Virus record (IMG/VR): IMGVR_UViG_3300034106_004307
Coordinates: 1 to 20,798 of that record
From: a virus
Strand: one strand, 5' to 3'
Length of the DNA stretch: 20,798 bases
The position numbers were made by a program, and so were the translations under genes. Positions 18,886 to 20,798 of this stretch are shown piece by piece (positions within the stretch are counted from its first letter, which is position 1; every line of letters starts with the position of its first letter). Below the pieces are notes generated by a model, which had not been told where the DNA came from, did not search any database, and saw nothing but the letters and a program-made list of their open reading frames with translations.

Positions 18886-19191
18886 TTATTTACTCTTTTT
18901 CTTTTTAGTCTTTTTATGAAACTTATCAAGAGTATCTTTGTACTCTTGTTTCATTTTATCTACTAACTTTTCTTTGTTTTTCTTTTTTACTATTTTAATC
19001 TTTATCTTGTTAATTAACCCGAAAAAAATCATGAAAGGAAGAAAACATAGTGAAAGTATTAGCAGTAATCCTAGTAGCAAAGCAATATTGTAACCTATAT
19101 ATTGTATCCACAAAGAAAGCCAAATAAACCAAGCCTCTAGAGTATAGAGATTTTCATATAGGTGAGCATACTTTTCAAAATTATTCATCAT
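18886..19191 (-). CDS. Small membrane protein with a lysine-rich tail
   Basis: The 101-residue protein has a polar start (MMNNFEKYAHLYENLYTLEA), two hydrophobic stretches (WFIWLSLWIQYIGYNIALLL and LLILSLCFLPFMIFFGLI) and a tail with more than twenty lysines (KIKIKIVKKKNKEKLVDKMK, KKTKKKKSK). It is similar in plan to the protein at 17914-18177. A 100-bp leader with two hairpins precedes it. The lysine tail would be cytoplasmic and could contact nucleic acids. Confidence 0.7.
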   Translation of the reverse strand: MMNNFEKYAHLYENLYTLEAWFIWLSLWIQYIGYNIALLLGLLLILSLCFLPFMIFFGLINKIKIKIVKKKNKEKLVDKMKQEYKDTLDKFHKKTKKKKSK

Positions 19192-19207
19192 TTATTTTAT
19201 TAGTAAA

Positions 19208-19238
19208 AGCAACATTCCAGTCTTACAGGAACCTTGCT
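19208..19238 (-). terminator. Hairpin with short U tract, possible terminator or leader element
   Basis: AGCAA-GG-UUCC and GGAA-UG-UUGCU form a stem broken by a GG/UG internal loop, with a 9-nt loop, and the RNA continues UUUUAC. This looks like a weak intrinsic terminator. A second small stem, AGGAU/AUCCU (19279-19262), directly overlaps the stop of the metallophosphoesterase gene. Because a promoter lies just upstream, the hairpins could form an attenuator or leader for the 101-residue gene. No riboswitch family is recognised. Confidence 0.4.
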
Positions 19239-19277
19239 GAATCTCTACGGTAGTTGATTAAAGGATTACCCGCGATC

Positions 19278-19895
19278 CTAACCTGTCGGCTCAACTATAT
19301 CATACGTTTCTAATTCGTCAAGACAAACAAACTTTGTTTTACCATAAGTTATAGTGCTACTCAAGTGGTGATGAGCATGAATCCACAACTTAGGTTCGTG
19401 TATTTTGAATAATTCTCCTAAAGCCCAATTAGTAATATTCTCATACATTCTAGAGTGTGGCCCAATATATCGTGGAACCATAAAGTCTGGACAATCATGA
19501 GTTATCATAATTTCTGGCTTAATTTGTCGGTATAGTTCTCTTGCTTTCATAAATTGATCTATAGTTACCTGTTCATCTTTCCACCAATCTATACCAATAG
19601 TTCGATGTTGACGATCAATACTATATGCTCCACGGTAATAAAAAAATGGGATTTTATTTAACACCGTATTTCCATAGTCACCCATAAAATGAGGATAGTT
19701 CCAACAAAAATCGTAATTATCGTGATTCCCTGGAAGAATTAAGTGTCTAGTAGAATCTACATTTTTTAATGTATCATACCTAAACCCGAAATCTCCTATC
19801 TGAATTGTGTAGGGATACTTATCGGTTTGGCTTATAATCTTATGATACTTATCATATTTACCATGAAGATCACCGATTATTGTTATCTTGTTCAT
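19278..19895 (-). CDS. Calcineurin-like metallophosphoesterase
   Basis: The 205-residue protein shows the full set of metallophosphoesterase motifs: IGDLHG (7-12), IQIGDFGF, LPGNHDN, MITHDCPD and WIHAHHH near the end. These ligands bind two metals and hydrolyse phosphate esters. It is a different branch from the interrupted one at 14196-14796, with GDLHG in place of SDTHFGH. No signal peptide is present, so it acts in the cytoplasm. Possible substrates are nucleotides, RNA or protein phosphates. Its start overlaps the preceding gene by 26 bp. A candidate promoter and a small hairpin overlap its last codons and stop. Confidence 0.93.
   Translation of the reverse strand: MNKITIIGDLHGKYDKYHKIISQTDKYPYTIQIGDFGFRYDTLKNVDSTRHLILPGNHDNYDFCWNYPHFMGDYGNTVLNKIPFFYYRGAYSIDRQHRTIGIDWWKDEQVTIDQFMKARELYRQIKPEIMITHDCPDFMVPRYIGPHSRMYENITNWALGELFKIHEPKLWIHAHHHLSSTITYGKTKFVCLDELETYDIVEPTG
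19294..19321 (-). promoter_or_regulatory. Sigma70-like promoter with extended -10
   Basis: TTGACG (19321-19316) and TATAGT (19299-19294) are 16 bp apart, with TGA before the -10. It lies in the last codons of the metallophosphoesterase gene and would give a leader of about 100 nt before the gene at 19191. Confidence 0.65.
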
Positions 19896-20199
19896 AAGAC
19901 TGTAATCTTTTTTCTAATTCTTCTATCTTATCCAAACATTCGTTTCGTCTATTATGCCACAATCTGCTCAGTCCCGTAAAGTTATCATTATAACTGGTTG
20001 TATCGCCCTTGTCAAATACAAAATCGGCTATTTGCTCAGACAAGTTTAACAAATCTTCTCTGCTCATAAAATGATTGGTTACTCCATCATATCCAAACAT
20101 TCTAAGAAGAAAACATTTGCCTCGTAAAAAAGGATTATGATGAAGTTCAACTTGAATATCATCGTTTATGATAATATTTTGGTTTCTATATTCACTCAT
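19870..20199 (-). CDS. Small protein of unknown function
   Basis: The 109-residue protein begins MSEYRNQNIIINDDIQVELH, continues with FLRGKCFLLRMFGYDGVTNH, FMSREDLLNLSEQIADFVFD, and a final coiled-coil-like NECLDKIEELEKRLQSYEQD. The middle S-R-E-D-L-L-N-L helix resembles small phage proteins of unknown role. It overlaps the lipoprotein gene by 4 bp and the metallophosphoesterase gene by 26 bp. Confidence 0.65.
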   Translation of the reverse strand: MSEYRNQNIIINDDIQVELHHNPFLRGKCFLLRMFGYDGVTNHFMSREDLLNLSEQIADFVFDKGDTTSYNDNFTGLSRLWHNRRNECLDKIEELEKRLQSYEQDNNNR

Positions 20200-20468
20200 T
20201 TTATTCTATTAAAATCAATAATAATAGGACTAGGTGATGAAACTGGTTTTTCGGGTTGATTTTTAAAACAAGGACAATCCGGGTGATGTAAAATAAATCC
20301 AGAATTTGGCATTATAAATAAATGCTCGTCATGTAAAATTGTAAGACAATAATGGGATTTGCTGATTGTAACCTTTTCTCTTTCGTATCTTTCTTTTTTG
20401 ATAAACTCTGGTGGCTCACAACCAGTTAGAAACAATATGCAAATTAATACAAGACTAAGCTTTTTCAT
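20196..20468 (-). CDS. Small lipoprotein
   Basis: The 90-residue protein has a signal peptide with a lipobox (MKKLSLVLICILFLTGCE, cysteine 17), so the mature protein would start with a lipidated cysteine and be anchored to a membrane facing the periplasm or outside. The mature part has further cysteines (HYCLTILHD, HPDCPCFKN) and ends in a proline-rich segment. Phage lipoproteins often block superinfection, but no motif shows this here. Its start overlaps the end of the upstream gene by 14 bp. Confidence 0.85.
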   Translation of the reverse strand: MKKLSLVLICILFLTGCEPPEFIKKERYEREKVTISKSHYCLTILHDEHLFIMPNSGFILHHPDCPCFKNQPEKPVSSPSPIIIDFNRIK

Positions 20469-20775
20469 AAGGCTTAATTATCCATCCCAATTTTATTAAA
20501 TCCAATCTTACTTCATCAGTAACAACACCCTCGCCAACAAAACCCTCTCTCTCACCAATTCCAGAACAATAGTAATCCATATAATCATTTCCGCCATTAA
20601 TTTCGCTAACTATTCCTCCAGAATGTCTCCAAGAACAAGTCCATTCATCTTTTCCATAGAAAAATCGGTTATTACATAAGGCAGCGTATAGATTTTGACT
20701 ATATACTTGGCTACTTTTACACTTTTCAATAATGTTTTGATTTGATAACAAATCTTTTTCTAGGTCTGGTTTCAT
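20455..20775 (-). CDS. Conserved phage-type protein, unknown function
   Basis: The 106-residue protein starts MKPDLEKDLLSNQNIIEKCK. It carries SQNLYAALCNNRFFYGKDEW, TCSWRHSGGIVSEINGG, DYMDYYCSGIGEREGFVGEG and VVTDEVRLDLIKLGWIIKPY. The block Y-A-Q/x-N-L-Y-A-A-L-C-N-N, then C-S-W-R-x-x-G-G-I-V, Y-C-S-G-I and V-T-D-E-x-R-x-D-L-x-x-L-G-W is one I recognise from many phage and prophage proteins, function unknown. It probably forms a compact alpha/beta fold. The ATG overlaps the stop of an upstream gene that enters from outside the window. Confidence 0.88.
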   Translation of the reverse strand: MKPDLEKDLLSNQNIIEKCKSSQVYSQNLYAALCNNRFFYGKDEWTCSWRHSGGIVSEINGGNDYMDYYCSGIGEREGFVGEGVVTDEVRLDLIKLGWIIKPYEKA

Positions 20776-20798
20776 AAATCTATATTAACTCCATGTTG
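20772..20798 (-). CDS. C-terminal end of a gene entering from the right
   Basis: Eight codons (QHGVNIDL) and a TGA that overlaps the next ATG (ATGA) are visible before the window ends. The frame is inferred from the overlap habit of this region. The product cannot be named. Confidence 0.35.
   Translation of the reverse strand, partial: QHGVNIDL

Noticed and set aside
19231-19283. A second possible hop: the metallophosphoesterase at 19278 also ends GGT-TAG followed by a hairpin, with another GGT at 19233-19231.
   Set aside because: The protein already looks complete at that stop, and the frame after the second GGT adds only 12 codons with no conserved motif, so nothing is restored by hopping.
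1-20798. CRISPR array, integrase, attachment site or canonical tRNA gene.
   Set aside because: No regularly spaced repeats, recombinase motifs or cloverleaf sequences were seen; the only tRNA-like element is the tmRNA.

Overview
The window looks like part of a large, A+T-rich tailed bacteriophage genome, an early or accessory block. It holds about 55 mostly tiny genes. Nearly all lie on the minus strand, packed with ATGA or TAATG start/stop overlaps, and broken only by two homing endonucleases on the plus strand. Supporting signs are free-standing homing endonucleases, a phage ATP-dependent DNA ligase, ThyX, a UV-damage endonuclease and many short proteins of types common in large phages. No virion structural gene is visible. 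The host cannot be named. The genes have Shine-Dalgarno sites and classical sigma70-like promoters (TTGACA, 16-18 bp, often an extended TGN -10), and some products carry Sec signal peptides or a lipobox.

Layout, reading the minus strand from the right end. 20798-19278: four small genes ending in a metallophosphoesterase. 19191-17558: seven small genes, several with membrane segments. 17498-17050: two genes under a promoter with a 12-bp palindrome in its spacer. 17047-16454 (plus strand): an HNH endonuclease. 16407-10004: the longest run. It starts with a strong promoter and a G+C-richer structured leader, then about twenty genes including an interrupted metallophosphoesterase, a DnaJ-type zinc-ribbon membrane protein, an HExxH protein and thyX. 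10007-7833: uvsE, an HNH endonuclease, small proteins and a cytidine-deaminase-like enzyme. 7813-5341: small zinc-ribbon and conserved phage proteins and a SPOUT RNA methyltransferase. 5336-4982: a complete tmRNA gene. 4979-1488: an endonuclease VII-type HNH protein, a secreted trypsin-like protease, a DUF6356-like membrane protein, DNA ligase and a HhH-GPD glycosylase. 619-1506 (plus strand): a GIY-YIG endonuclease. 507-1: three small genes.

The most striking observation is at 14736-14760. The metallophosphoesterase reading frame stops after the residues DTHFG at a GGT codon followed at once by TAG. It resumes 22 nt later, in another frame, just after a second GGT, and joining across the gap restores the canonical DTHFGH motif exactly. 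The gap has stops in all three frames and contains a 6-bp hairpin with a C(UGCG)G loop. This is the layout of the translational bypass site of phage T4 gene 60, so I propose a short, previously unannotated ribosome-hopping element. The second major item is the phage-encoded tmRNA with its own promoter and a predicted tag (A)GTNQLALAA.

Together the genes suggest a phage that makes thymidylate and edits nucleotides (ThyX, deaminase-like protein), repairs its DNA (UvsE-like, glycosylase, ligase), modifies RNA and rescues ribosomes (SPOUT methyltransferase, tmRNA), and exports a few proteins to the host envelope (protease, lipoprotein, small membrane proteins).
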